From: Verpa conica
Lineage: Eukaryota; Ascomycota; Pezizomycetes; Pezizales; Morchellaceae
Assembly: GCA_033030425.1 (NCBI GenBank)
Contig: JAUFSD010000014.1
Coordinates: 1,054,001 to 1,118,000, forward strand
DNA: 64,000 nucleotides
Direction of reading: 5' to 3'
Position numbers and translations under genes: made by a program. This document shows positions 1-12,800 of the stretch, piece by piece (the stretch's first letter is position 1; each line of letters starts with the position of its first letter). The notes under the pieces are model-generated. The model had not been told where the DNA came from, ran no database searches, and saw only the letters and a list, made by a program, of their open reading frames with translations.

Positions 1-2236
1 CATGATACTATTGACACTACTACGTTCGTGGAAGGGTTTGTTGGGAGGAATAGGATTTTTCATGTACAGAGGATTTTTTGCATTCTTTTGCAGGGTTTTC
101 TATGTCAAGTGTTTATTGTTACCAGAGTGAGCTGTACTCTAGATGTATATCGTGATGATATGAAATGAATTCAGAATAATTTATGTCAGATGCTTGAGTG
201 TCTTCAATTTAGGTGGATTGATAAGCTTGGTGTTCGCCCCCACACGGCGTGCAAACACGTTTGCAACCCACTCTGTCGGGAGACTTCGGAGTGGCAACTT
301 AAGCCTAGGTTATCTCCTCACCGCGTAGAGAGAACTGATTCCTTTCTTGGGCAGTCTATAACCAGTTGATAACTCCCGATTGTACAAAAACCAATCATCG
401 TGACTGAGGTGATCTGCCAATAATCGGAGTCTTTGTCATAGTTCATCATACAGTATTTAGAGTAGAGCCAACAGACTTGTTTCATCTTTATCCAGTTTTA
501 AACATCAGGTTTGATGTTTTGTCGCAAGACAAGATGGTGGTTTATGTGCATCACAATGAATCACTCGATATATTCGACTTTTCGCAGGCATTCTGTAAAC
601 ACCTATTCTCGAGTGATAGGACTTCTTATCTAGACTTTATAAGGTGTAATTCTAGAGTCATAGTGTTAATGAGCGCTATTGGTATTGTTGTGCTACCTAT
701 AGGACCTGAGTGTCATCGTTACCACGAACTATGTGGCCCCCCTCTCCTAATATAAGAGCCTACGGAGAGACTTGTACCTCTACACCTATTCCTCTCAGGC
801 AGAACCTCCCCCCCCCACCGATATCAACATAATATGAACTCTGTACATGAGGCTGGGCCATGGAACAACAACAAAAGGAGAATCATCGTTAGTTTCTTTG
901 TCCTCTCCGACAGACCCGCCTTAGAAAGGACCGCACTTTTAGAGCCTTCATATGGCAATGATTATGCAGGATGAAGTTTTCTTCCTCCTCCTTCAGCATA
1001 GCTTCTACGTCTATATGCATTGATGGCGACGACAAAGGCACCAATAAAAAAGAGAATATGTCTCTTCCACCCATCTTCTCGCAACAAATCCATGCAGCAG
1101 ATATCACTAAAAAAGAGAATATTTCTCTTTTCCTCCGTGTGGTTAGTGCATGTAGCGGGTATCAACAAGAAGGAGAATTTTTTCTGTGTCTCTCACCCCA
1201 TCCGATTATGGACCAGCTGGACTCAACAGAAAGGGGAATCATCTCCTTGTGTTCCTCTTAGTCACAAGAAGATATGAAGGATATCAATATAAAAGAGAAT
1301 TATTATTCTCCCCCCCCCCTCTTATCATCATCAGCAATTATGGGCCTCTCAAAAAACGACTTAATGGAAAATATTCAACAAAAAAGAGAATTATTATTCT
1401 CTTTTGCTCCTCTTCCAACCACAGCTCCTTTAGCTGAGGTAACCGCCATTTCTCCACAGTGTACCAACGTAAAGAAAAGGAAAAAGAGAATCATTCTCTT
1501 CCTATTCCTCGCTGCTAATCAGACTTTCAACAATGGAAAGGTTTGAACTCACCCGTATACCAAAAAGTCAGTATTTATTGTACATTCGATAAGGGGGGGG
1601 GGGTTGTTAACAAGTGAAATAGCTTAGTATATAGAGCCCATGCTGGGCTACCGATATTTGCTGCGATTTTCGGCTTGAATGTAAGTCAGGGGACTCGGGC
1701 ACCTATTGGGTGAATGCTACTACGGGATAGAAGAGCTATGGGATTTCGTTTTTCCTTTAGTAGATTAAATCTAGCCTATGTTCTTCTTTGCTCTCTGTGA
1801 ATTATGTGACCGAATTATCAGAGTAAAAATTATTGTATTGCGGTTGTAAAGCTATGATTGGCTGATTATGACATGACCACTCACTGCGATAAACGCGAGT
1901 GATCACCTATGCTTCTAGTAAAAACCACAGGGAAACCCAGAGAGACAGGCAATTACATGTAATACTCCGGGATAAAAATATATAAAGAAATAAAATAATT
2001 GATGCAATTTTTCTTTCCTGGAAATGGTAGGTACAGATTGAAGAACAAGAACAGAGCCGAAACAAGACCAAATTACCAAACAAGTCAAAAGTCAATAAAC
2101 AGAACAAAATCTCAAACAGATCATAACGCCAACCGTGACCTGATATCCTTCACCAATATGCCTTTACCTTCATGCGATTTATATCCATCCACCCTACCAT
2201 GATAGCTACCACACCTTAACAGGAGGAGCACCCCCT
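1..2236. other. Gene-free left edge
   Basis: No convincing gene is visible here. Frame 1 is open from the window edge to about 177 but shows no recognisable domain, so it may or may not be the tail of a gene that starts outside. Homopolymer runs stand out: 9 C at 808-816, 10 C at 1310-1319 and 11 G at 1593-1603. The stretch 870-1505 holds the degenerate palindromic repeat array listed separately. The last few hundred bases (about 2000-2236) are probably the 3' flank of the minus-strand glycine-zipper gene. Confidence 0.6.
870..1505. repeat. Degenerate ~61-bp tandem array with palindromic GAGAAT cores
   Basis: At least eight copies of an A-rich motif ending in GAGAAT or GGGAAT occur at about 874, 1046, 1111, 1170, 1231, 1291, 1382 and 1481. 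Spacings from 1046 to 1291 are about 60-65 bp, then widen to about 90 and 100. Most copies are followed at once by the reverse complement (ATTCTC or similar) and a pyrimidine tract, so each makes a short hairpin; the copies at 1111-1131 and 1382-1405 have 9-10 bp arms. The copies are often preceded by a ATCAACA or CCAATA-like stretch. A period near 61 is not a multiple of three, so the array is unlikely to be coding even though short reading frames run through it. Confidence 0.6.
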
Positions 2237-3198
2237 CTAATGGTTCTTCTTCTTCTTGCCGTAGTGACTGATCAGATTAGCAGCGACTGCCCCCTATTAC
2301 ACATTTCTTGTCAGAACAGGGTTCAAAATACAAAATATAGACCGTCAAAACCATGATCGCTAGCATAGTCCGTTTCCAAGAGAAATTTTCTCCAACAGCA
2401 CGATTTCGTATTTTATATGCCAACGATCCTGGCAATGAGAGGAAGAGATGAACGTACCCCTACAGCACCGCCAACCTTTCCAAATCCCAATTTGCTTCCC
2501 AAAAACGCTCCTGCGCCCCCTCCAATCAATGTACTCCCCAGTCCCCTCTCCCCATCTGCTGCTCCACCTGGCGCTCCATACCCAGGCTGCGAGCCATCTG
2601 CATATGCACCTGGACCAGATGGCTGGTGCTGTGCATATGGATCATGATATCCTCCTGGTCCTTGCTGGTGGTGGTACTGTGGTTGCTGGTGGTATTCCGT
2701 CATACCGCCTTGGGGCACGCCGTAACCTACTTGGCCAGGATATCCGGCCGGTGTACCACCCATTGAACGGCTTCCGTCTACCGGGGGCTGCCCATAGTAG
2801 TCACCGCCTTGTTGGGGTGGATAATAGCCTCCTTGTTGTTGCTGAGGAGGTGGGGAGGCATATGGGCTCGCAGGATATGGGGAAGGAGTCTGGTAGGCTC
2901 CATAGCCGGGGTGACCCGGCTGCTGCGGAGAAGGGGCAGGGAAGTATTGGCCTTGACCTCCGGGTTGCTGGGCGTAAGGGTCGTAGTAAGGTGTGCCAGT
3001 AGGAGATTTATGGTCGGATGGAGGGTATCCGCCATATGAACTGGCCTGGGGCGCACCACCTGGAGGAAACCCTGAGTGTTGCTGCTGTTGCTGGTATTGG
3101 GGGTTTCCGGCCGGTGGAGGGGAGCCATAGTAGGGTTGTTGCCCAGGAGGAGTATATGCAGGTGGTTGGGGAGCACCGTAGTAATCGTTGCCCGACAT
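2237..3198 (-). CDS. Proline/glutamine-rich glycine-zipper protein
   Basis: Two exons on the minus strand: 3198-2458 and 2293-2237, with intron 2457-2294 (GTACGT..TAG); the product is 265 residues. The first 205 or so residues are a repetitive Pro/Gln/Gly/Tyr-rich tail with many YYGAP, QQPG and PQQQQ runs and no regular fold. Residues about 218-258 form a glycine zipper (GSTLIGGGAGAFLGSKLGFG, continuing as GGAVGGAVAANLISHYG), and the protein ends in a basic KKKKNH. The unspliced frame ends soon after the donor without the second half of the zipper, and splicing restores it, which supports the intron. Many filamentous fungi have proteins with this layout, usually left as glycine-zipper or unknown. 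The zipper may insert in or associate with membranes, but the function is not known. Confidence 0.82.
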
Positions 3199-4195
3199 TG
3201 TGCTGCTGGTTTAGTTCTACGGATGTCAGAGCCCGAGCCCAAGTTCGTGGGGTTATTCACAGGCTAGAGAACCTGTGAGAGGGGAGGAGAATAAAGGCTC
3301 ACAGGTAAAGGGTGCGGGGTATGTATGATATATACTTAGGGTGGTGCGCAGATTTACCTTTATCCAAGGTCGAGGTTTACGACTAAAATAAAAACCGTTG
3401 AAAGACAAGTATGTAGGAACGAGCTACAGGCAAAACTCAGAAGAGGAGATGCAGCTTCTATCTTAAATATATTTGCCGATACCATACAGTTTGACTTAGG
3501 GGGTACTGACCCCGGTATCCGTATGTATGTACGTACTATGGTGTCTATCAGGAGGCGGAGTCGTGAGCTCGTGTCGCAACCCACCGCAATTGTAATCCAG
3601 ACTTCGCCTCTTTCATACGTCCCACAGTCGAGTCGTCAATCAGTAATATGTCATCTTCTGCTTCGTCCCCTTGCCCGGGAGGTTTCATGCCGAGTTGCAC
3701 ATACCCAAAGATTTTACCTTACCTTGCCTTGCCTAGATCTAGCTAATAACGAACCGCCTAGTAGGGCACCGAACCCGGACCCGAGAGCCGCGGTGTGGCG
3801 CCCAGGAACAAGCTGGTACCCCACGCGCTTGTTGTGAGGGGGAAAACGAGTTACGTACCTGGTCCTTCGTACTAAGCTTTTCTGTTGTCAAAGCGCAGAT
3901 AACGGTTCACAATTGATATGGTGGCACGACTCATGAGATATTTATGTACACCCAGTCCTGTTTCAATCTCTGATTACTGTAAAGCTATGGCTACGGCCTT
4001 ATTTAAGAGAGAGGTAATAACAAGCAAGTTATACAGACTCAAAGTAACAAAGCTAATTGTCTAGGAAAGAAAAATCAAACACGCATGCCGCTTTTATCCG
4101 CAATTAAAGCAAACCCTAGCAATCCATCCTGGCATAATTCATTTATAACTTCCTAATCATTTCCATAATACCTTCCATCTCCTTGGCATACAGAT
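3199..4195. other. Intergenic: upstream of glycine-zipper gene, downstream of SAF1-like gene
   Basis: The 997 bp separate two tandem minus-strand genes. The left part should hold the promoter and leader of the glycine-zipper gene and the right part the 3' end of the SAF1-like gene. An open stretch of about 100 codons on the plus strand near 3523-3837 has no recognisable content. I see no RNA gene or repeat. Confidence 0.55.
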
Positions 4196-6507
4196 CTACT
4201 CCGTCGGTGGCTCTCTTCTCCTATAGGGCCTACCTCTAACCGCCGTCCTGATAGATTCACCGAGCCTCTCACCAGCCTCTGCAGTGTCAGCTTCAGGATG
4301 CCTCTGCCTCATAGCCTCATCAGCTCCACTCCTTACAATACCACTACTAGACATTCCCCCCCTCCCCCTCAATCCACCTCTCATGCCCATTGCGACACTC
4401 GAGATACCTCTAATGCCACGATGACCAGTGAAGGGAATTTCTAATGTACTTGGATCAATCTCACGCTCATGTTGTGAGTCGTGAAGCATTTGAAAGACCT
4501 CAGGGCCTTCATTGGCACTTTGCTCATTGTGTATAGCTGGTATAACTTCACGAACTGGTTCCTTAGATTTACCCCCCGTGAGCAGGCAATCAGTAACAGG
4601 TAGGACAAGAGCACCCGAATGCCATCCAGCTGCTGAAATCCCAAGGACACAGAACTCTCTATCGTCTCGACGAACTTCCGAATCTCCTTGGTTTTCTGAG
4701 GTGACTATTATCAGCTAATACTCTTAAACTATATCGGAACCGCATTACCTGAAAAATCCCAATTGGGCACATCACCTACCCTCTCGGGGTAGCAGTTTTT
4801 AGGATATGGTGGGTCGTAAAAGAACACCTCTGCAGCTTCATCAAGACTTCCATTTCCCGCATTCCACACGACACCCCTACGCCCTGATTCCTTACTATCC
4901 CCAATACCGAGGCATCCACAGTTCTGACTCTCTAAACCCCAAGACAATAGTTTCCCGTCTTGCGTGAGTGCGTGGCTGTGGTAATCGCCAAAGACAATCT
5001 GAACGATTTTTCCAAATCTCTCAAGGCTAGGCATAGCAAGTGGCTGGATTTCCTCTCTATCAGCATCAGAAATCCCGACCCGGCGAGTCTGCTCAACAGC
5101 ATTTTTAAGGATTTCGGAATTTCCCATATGAATAAGCCCATGACTATTATAAACAGCAAACCGCTTGAAGAAGCCGGAAATACGGTTAACCTTCTTGTTC
5201 TCGATCTCTTCCTGGTTTAAAATTTCCCCCTCTTTGGGCTCAGGCGTAGAGAATTTTGGAAGTAGGACTGGTGGTAAGATTGGAAGGGCATTCCTTATTT
5301 CGACACAGTAAACTTTGCCATCCGCGGTAATGAAGACAACATAGTCCTCAAGAATGACAAAGTCCATAATTTGTCTATCACGCTCTTGGTCAAGCTCGGT
5401 CGGTAATCTCAGAGAGAGAGAGTTCAGTGGTTTATCGTCTGGAGTTTCAGTCCTAGGTGGTGTGATAATACTCTCCCGTACCCAGTTATCACCCGGGTCT
5501 GGGGTCGCTACTTTCGCTTGTAGTTGTGATGGGCCAATCCTTATTTCATGCTTCCAGATTATGATTCCACATCCATATACCAAAGCACCGCTACAATTCC
5601 ACCCACCCACAACCTTCTTCACCTTCCCGAACTCAGTAGAATTTGAGCGTGGGTTTGACCGCACGATCTCGTGTTCGAAAAACTGGATGCGTAGTGGAGC
5701 GCTCTTAAGATCTGTATAAGAGTAAATTTCACCCTCTGAAGTGAGAGCAACGAGATGGTTACGGCCTGAAGAAATCTGTACGACAGGATCTGGGATCTTC
5801 ATATGAACGGGGTCTTTAGAAGATGACATGCTCTGCCCATTCATTGAACCAAAGCTATAGACATCCCCGTCGAAAGTGAGGAAATGAGTACTCCAGCCAC
5901 TAACAGGATCACATAGTTAGTTCAAGATGGATTTCAATCGGCAGTGTTATTATCTTACCCAGTTTTGATATCAACAATAAAAACATCCCTCAAAGTCCTA
6001 ATCTCAAGTGGAATGGCAATACCTCTCGGAACTCGGTGACTCCTTACAGCGCTACCAGTGATTGGATATGAGTGACCCAGCTTCCCAAGAGTACTTTCAC
6101 CCCAAGTATAGAAACGGGCTTTGCTGATGGCGAGAAAAATCCGCTTTATTGGAACATTTTTTAACTGGGGGAGCTGGCTTAATTTGTAAGGTATTTGGAT
6201 GGCCCTGTCAAGACGTTTTTGCCAGAAGTAATCCTTCTCGACCACGCCTTGTACTTTTTTCTACTAGGTTTTCAGAATACACAGCTTGATAATACTAGGG
6301 AGTGAGGGGCATACGCATATCAAAATTGAAGAGTTGATGATCTCTTCCCAGCTCAGGTACCCGAAAATATCATCAAGTAGCTCGGGTGCTGAGATGGAAA
6401 TTAATCACTAGCCCCGAATCATCAAATAAGAGGAGAGAAGACTTACGAAGGTCCGAGAAGGTTTTCTGACACTTCTGAGGTACCGGTGCAGGACTAGTAA
6501 CAATCAT
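4196..6507 (-). CDS. SAF1: SCF-associated F-box/RCC1-repeat protein (Saf1-like)
   Basis: Five minus-strand exons: 6507-6447, 6388-6315, 6260-5959, 5899-4749 and 4704-4196; all junctions are GT..AG and frame-consistent, giving 698 residues. Residues about 19-60 are an F-box (DLPPELLDDIFGYLSWEE, then the WQKR block). The rest carries RCC1-type blades: ARFYTWGESTLGKLGHS near residue 90, FLTFDGDVYSFGSMNG near 155, VVQISSGRNHLVALTSEGEI near 190, a FGDYHSHALTQDGKLLSWGL blade near 450 and GISAAGWHSGALVL near 555. The C terminus is arginine/glycine-rich (MRGGLRGRGG). Yeast Saf1 has this same F-box plus RCC1 architecture and directs adenine deaminase Aah1 to SCF-dependent degradation on entry to quiescence. 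A similar substrate-receptor role is inferred here; the substrate is unknown. The first exon encodes only 20 residues and is chosen because it completes the F-box start in frame. Confidence 0.88.
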
Positions 6508-8105
6508 CTTGAGCACAAGTTTGCGTTTGCGAACAAAGGGTATGGTGCTGGATAATAAGTATGAAGGATAGATTACAACCCGAATGTGAAGATAGAGAAT
6601 TCTGTGGAAAGATGAGGCAGTGCTGTAAAGCGATGATGTTATAAGGTTTTTTTGTTGAGATTTTGAGCGGGGAGCTTCCTATTTCCACGCTCAGGAACTG
6701 ACATTGTTTCACAGCCGAAGGAACAAGGACTGTATGCTGGTATACGTCATGTCCCTAGCATACGTCTTCTTTACCAAGCCACATACCCCATGTGATATTT
6801 TTCAAATCAGGCAGGTTAATTCAGTAATCCATGTTATCTCTATCTTGGCAAATAGAAAGCCACCATGGCAAAGTTCTAGAAGTCATGAGATATTATTTTT
6901 CTAACGCGCCACGAGTAAGTGAGTGTCCATAACTAAGATTTATTATCACTAAAAGTGGGAAGTAGAAGATAATAATATCTAAATATATGGCCATTTACTT
7001 CTTCCATCTTGTTCTTAGAAGCTTTCCATACATTTGAGGTATGCATGTATCTATATATCTCGAATACTTTCAATACATGTAGTTAGGCTCAACTAAGCAC
7101 ATTTTAAGTATGGGTTTGTACTAGCGCTATTGCTATAATTATAGATCTACTATATTTCTAGAATAGCTATATACATACAGTCATTTAAATATCCCTCACC
7201 CATCTGGGGAACCTTCATTGAACGGCCCTATCCCCATGGGTACCTGACCGCAAAGCCCCAGGTCGGGTGTTCGAATCATGTCGCCAGCAGATGTACGCCC
7301 CAGGTGGTCGAACTTTTTTATTATTTTGACCTTTACACTACATGTAGTCCCTCCTCCTAGGGAAAGACTTGGGTCATCCTACCTATATTAATAAGTGGCC
7401 ATCGCTTTATTATACTTACAAAGGTGCCCTGTAATCATATATAATTGTTGCTTTATTTTATTTTTAACGGTCTGGTTAATGTCCCCCCCCCCCATCAAGA
7501 TTGGAGGGGTTTACTTTAGTAGATGGCTCTTAGAAACTAAATGGCATAACACTTGGCAAGACTATAGAGACATAGATTTGAAAACCAGGGGCTTTTATTA
7601 GAACCCTAGGGGAAGACTCTAGCGGTAGTATTAACCACATTACTTTTATTTATACCTTACTAGAGACAGTACATGTAGAGCTCCTGACTAGCGCAGATGA
7701 AAAATATATGTAGTTTAGAATATACACTCTTAATGAAGGCGCTTGAGCCGTCACATTAATCATGATAGACTTAGGTATGTACTCATACTACATTTCTATA
7801 TGCTTAATTAGGCGATACCTAATACCCAAAGAGAATCCATTGTAGTCTCCGTATTCGGAGCAGGTAATAGACCCTAAAGATTTAAATCTTACCTAAAATT
7901 TACTTTAATTAATAAAGCATTTTATAGAGCTATTGGGAAACAAACTGTGTATAATTTACCCGTAACAAAATGTAAAAGACTCCAAGTCTTAGAGAGCCGA
8001 TCACTGATCACGTGAGCAACGTGGCGACTGAATTACCGACACTTTCGTGTTGAGCCTCCTACACACCACAGCTACCCCCCAGATCTTTTTCGGCCACGAT
8101 CCACG
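6508..8105. other. AT-rich divergent intergenic region
   Basis: This is the shared upstream region between the SAF1-like gene (leftward) and CYP8 (rightward). It is AT-rich with three copies of the octamer TACATGTA (7074, 7339, 7670) and a 12-C run near 7481-7493. A hairpin pairing CCTGACC with GGTCGGG lies near 7246-7270. No coding frame of quality is present. Confidence 0.55.
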
Positions 8106-9854
8106 ATGGGAAAAGGTATGTAGTTACATACCCTTCCCCAATTTCTTTGTAGGAAACCTATTAACACTTAAATAGGAACCGATAAGCTTTATATAACGCA
8201 TAGCGAGTGGGCTAGTGATGATTTTGGGGCCTCTACCGGTTTCGCTTCGAAAAACACTCTCCCCTTCCGCCGTCTCCCCTATAACTTCTGTTCTCTCTCT
8301 CTTCAGCCATTCACGCATCCCGTGTGCACTACCGATGGAACGATTTTCGACCTCACCAATATCATTCCATGGCTTAAAAAACACGGGACAAATCCTGTCA
8401 CAGGGGAGAAGCTAGCCTACTCGGAACTTCTAAAGCTGAACATGCATAAAAACGATGACGGGGAATACTGCGACCCGGTTACGTTCAAAGTCTTTACCGA
8501 CAACACACATATCGTCGCGTTACGGTCAAGTGGGAATGTGTTCGCATGGGACACAGTTGAGCGACTCAACATCAAACCCAAGCACTGGAGAGATCTAGTC
8601 AGCGATGATGAATTCAGTCGTAAAGACATCGTCACCCTACAGGACCCCCATAACCTATCAAGTCGGGATATGAGCAACTTCAAATACCTCCAAGAAGGCA
8701 CAAGCACTCTGACTCCAGAACAGGAAGCAGAGCGCGCAAATCCCCTCAATAACATTAACCTCTCTGCTACTGGTTCCTCTTCTAAAATTCTCGCCGCAAA
8801 AGCTGCCGTCGCGAAGGCCCGAGCTGCAAAATCATCCGATCCAAACCATAATCCTGCTGTACCACGCTCTTCTACCGCACTCTCACGTAGCAGCACGGGA
8901 TCATCATCCAATACATCCAACCGATCAGCTGTCCCATACAATGCTGCTCGCCACACTACCGGAAAGGCTGCTGCATCATTTACATCTACCGCCATGAGCG
9001 TTCACACATCCTCTGAGCGTGCTCTCCTTTCAGATGAGGAGTATATGCTTAAACCTAAGAAGATCAAGTACAAGGGTTACGCCCGTATCCAGACAAACCT
9101 CGGTAACCTCAACATCGAATTACATACCGACTACGCTCCCAAAGCTGTTTATAACTTTGTAAAACTCTCACAGAAAGGCTACTACAAAGGTGTGAAATTC
9201 CACAGGTCGATAAGGAATTTTATGATCCAGGGTGGTGATCCTACAGGTACAGGCCGTGGGGGAACAAGTTACTGGGGTAAACCCTTTGACGATGAATGGG
9301 AGAGTCCGTTATTACACGACACAAGAGGCGTTATCTCCATGGCGAATAAGGGAAAGAATACAAACACATCGCAATTCTTCATCACTTATCGCCCAGCAAA
9401 GCATCTTGACAAGAAACACACCATCTTCGGGCGTGTAGTTGGTGGGCTCGAGATCCTTGATAAAATGGAAACCTCACCCACTGGTGAAGGCGATCGGCCT
9501 ATAAAGGACATTGTTATCAACGATGTAATCGTATTTATAGATCCGTTCGAAGAATTCCTGAAGAAGCAGGCGGAGGACCAGGAGAAAGAGAAGCAGGATG
9601 AGGAAAGAAAGAGAGTTGGGACTGATGATGATATGACGACATGGACTGGAAAACGGCTAAGAGATGCTAGGAGAAAAGCGGATGGGTCCGAGGGGGCAAC
9701 GGGTGTAGGAAAGTATTTGAAAGCTGCAACAACGAAGGCGGCTGTAGAAGATGAGGTCGTGGGGGTGGTAGAGGAAGATGAGTTTATGTATGAGCAGCCA
9801 GTTAAGAAGAAGGCCAAGGGCGGCGGGGGGTTTGGAAATTTTGATAGTTGGTGA
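8106..9854 (+). CDS. CYP8: U-box cyclophilin, peptidyl-prolyl isomerase-like 2
   Basis: Two exons: 8106-8115 and 8176-9854, with a 60-bp intron (GTATGT..TAG); 562 residues. The first exon holds only ATG, two codons and one base; it restores the family start MGKGTDKLYITHSEW, which matches the PPIL2 N terminus. Residues about 40-130 form the U-box (LPYNFCSLSLQPFTHPVCTT, then DGTIFDLTNIIPWLKKHGTN). Residues about 304-460 are the cyclophilin domain with FHRSIRNFMIQGGD, SQFFIT and HTIFGRVVGG. The tail ends GFGNFDSW, again as in PPIL2. Known family role: a spliceosome-associated isomerase with a U-box, presumed E3 ubiquitin ligase, in the nucleus. The position equivalent to the cyclosporin-binding tryptophan of cyclophilin A is histidine here (KHLDKKHTIFG), so strong cyclosporin binding is not expected. 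A Lys/Glu-rich linker follows the isomerase domain. Confidence 0.95.
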
Positions 9855-12800
9855 AAGAGCTTTGTTAGTTTCTATTAGGGCTTCAAGTCAGTGGAGGTAT
9901 GGCATGGTGGGTGTACGATATCCCAGTGAATGTGACATGTAGTGAATTTACTTAATTTTATCTTATTACTGTTATTAGTGCCCACTAGCCTTGACTTACG
10001 ACCTATTGAATATACATGGTGGTTAGTTGATTTAATGATTCTTTGTAGGATTTCCCCGCTATAATCATTCGTCTTAGTTTGAGAACTGGTAGCTATCTAA
10101 AGAGCGGTTAGGTTAATAATAACCAATAAAGCACCCGAAACCCAAAAGGGCAGAGATAATTGTGGCCTTAAGTTAGCCTTGCCACCAGACCTAGACCTTG
10201 GTTCCATGCCCAACCACTACATGCATCAAAAGCAACCATAGGATTGGAACGAGACTACCTAGACCTAGGCCTTTTTTAAAAAAAACTTCAAACCAGAGAG
10301 AAAGGAATAGGAGCTATCGCTACGATGGAGAAATCTATAACCCCCGAGTCAAACTCCGGGCAATGTGCTCGATCGACTGCTACTCATAATTGGGCCAGGC
10401 ACTCCTCTTTGCCGATAATCCTGTTCTCAGCTCCTAGGCTCTGGTATTCTATGCAGGCTTCGAGTGTTATTGTCCCGCTTTCGTTTTCCCCAGGCTACTT
10501 AGGCCTACCAGGAGTAGAGATTGCGGGAAAGAAATAAAAGATTCTCATTTTCTAAGCTTGTTACTCTATACCGCCAGTGAAGCAATTTACTTACCGTTAC
10601 ACAAATAATATGTTCATACACTTTTGATATCTAAAATCCTGCCGTTCGGAACGGGCTGTGGAAGAAACAATATAGGTGACTGGTTCCCGGTATGGGCCCG
10701 TGCAGCACATAGAGGCTCTGCGCGGCTCTTTGAGGCTCTGCGGATACAATATTCCGAGACAGGGATAACTCCACTAGTCCATAAATGGCAATAAGAGAAG
10801 ATCGATAAGTTGATAGAGATTGGACTGTCTCACCTGCAAAGACCACGATTCCCGCGGTTCCCAGTTTTTCGATTAGCTCCTTCTTATGTCATTTCGCAGG
10901 GTGCATTGAAACACATCTAACTGCAGCTATCGTTGATCGTAGCAATTTTTTCGATGCAGACAGTTAAGAAAGATAGGACAGGGGTCAAGGTTATTGTCAT
11001 TCAGGGCCATAGATCGTCTTGTTGGCGGTCTCCTGTCTCAGCAATGGTTTGGGGTTAATGACTACGAGTAACCCCACGAGCTTAGGGTTCATGCGCGCCC
11101 AAAAAATAAATTTACATTTCCAAGGCTATCTATCTCAGCTACAGTATGGTAAGAGACTTGAAGAATTAAGTACAGATATTAACGCACACAAGCGAATAGA
11201 AACATAAGACATGACATAGGACAGAGTTATACAAAGATTAATAGGGAATGCTGGGGGCTAATACCAAGGAGGTCTTGAGTGATAGTTTGTGAGTCAAATT
11301 TCCCTATATATATAATATTTAGCCGGCAACTTTTGTCTTGCCCTATCACTCGATGCTTCTCCACCTGCTCTAGGCTAAGCGTACTGCTGCATAAAGTTCC
11401 GAGTTAAAGCGGCATTCCACTAATTACAGCTTTAAAGTAAGTTATACCTCCCCCCCACACTTTTCCCTGGCTCAATAACCGCCGTTGTTAAGTATTATCC
11501 TTGACGCCACTTATTTCTCCTACTTTATGCGCTCGAAGTCCTCCCGTAACTCGTCGATTTAGTGGTTGACCTTCCGATCGGCTCCTTTAGAAATGACTTG
11601 CAGATTGGTCCTGTCTACGTGGGTATAATAGGGTAAATAAGGAGGATATAATAGAACCGATTCATAAATCCCTACTGATATTTAGTATTTCTGGAACAGT
11701 AACACCAAGTTATCATTCCACTCTCACCTTCGACGTGAGCTGAATCAGAACCAATGCTCGCAGCAGATAGGCCGGTACAAGTTCAGCTTTCGCCGTCTCA
11801 GTATATAACGAGAAAGGACAAGGGTTCCTGGCTGAGAGAGCCTGGGCAAAGGGATCTGAAGCACGTACCCCCTGTTTTCTTCTCTTCCGAGAAATACAGG
11901 CGGTACATGCGGGAGGCTATGGTTTTTTTTAAGTAGGTATAATTGCGATAATGGTACCTTTCCTACCTTGAGTCAAGCATCCTACTATCGCTGGTCTAAA
12001 TGGGCCCGTACATACAGCCAGGGGCATGACCCAAGGCAGAGGGGTCACGGAAAACACAACCGCTTGTAGCGCCGATTCTGCAAAACTTATTCTATACCAG
12101 CTGCATCGGCATCTGTGCGACGTATCAAGCTACAGAAACCGGTAGCTTGTGCTAGATCGCTGGCAATTGCATATAAACGATCAACGTACGACGGAGATCG
12201 AACCCAACAATCCGTCCTACTTGTAGCTTTTCCATGTCTTTCTGGCCTACCGTTATTTGCACTTTCTCCTAATTACTTCCAAAACAGATATTTTGGGCGT
12301 CGAATGATAGAATCTACACTTTTAATATCTTAGTGAGTTCAGTAATCTCACGTAAACACCAAAGAAACCAGGGACAGTATGTCTTAATCTATCCGCAGGG
12401 TTATCATATCTTCTTTCTCTCCCTGTGTCACCAGAGAGTTATGGAAGGGCGGGGTATTCCAACATGAGAACTTGGCAAACTTATGGGACCACTGACTCGG
12501 GTCATACTAATGCCTATAGAATCTGTTTCGGGGAGCTAGCGTATAGTTCTGACTTTTTTCTTTCTTTAAATAACAGACTCCCAACCAATTGGCAGTTATA
12601 GTGGCAGGTTAACACTAACACGGCATTTTAGCAGACCGATTGGCAACAATGTGACTGGACTTTAGCCCATTCTGTCTCACCCCGCTAGATCGTCAGTTCT
12701 ATCCCATGGCCATATTCCCGTGCTCGGGCCGTTGGTGTCATTCCTATCCGCTCAAACCTGCATTAGCTGAAGATCGAAGCGAAAGAAAGCAGCAGATTAC

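Noticed and set aside
1..177. Open frame 1 at the left edge as the end of a gene
   Set aside because: Two frames are open over the same bases and neither shows a family motif; too short to decide without the flanking sequence.
971..1546. Overlapping plus-strand frames of 80-96 codons through the GAGAAT array
   Set aside because: Three frames are open at once because the repeat lacks stop codons, and the 61-bp period would change frame at every unit.
2417..3278. Plus-strand frames of up to 184 codons opposite the glycine-zipper gene
   Set aside because: They are mirror images of the Pro/Gln-rich minus-strand gene, which has the conserved domain and a sensible splice.
7205..7300. tRNA-like TTCGAATC core (B-box-like) near 7268
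   Set aside because: The T-stem has a mismatch and two wobbles, no acceptor stem pairs, and there is no A box or D arm at the right distance. At most it is a very old tRNA-derived fragment.
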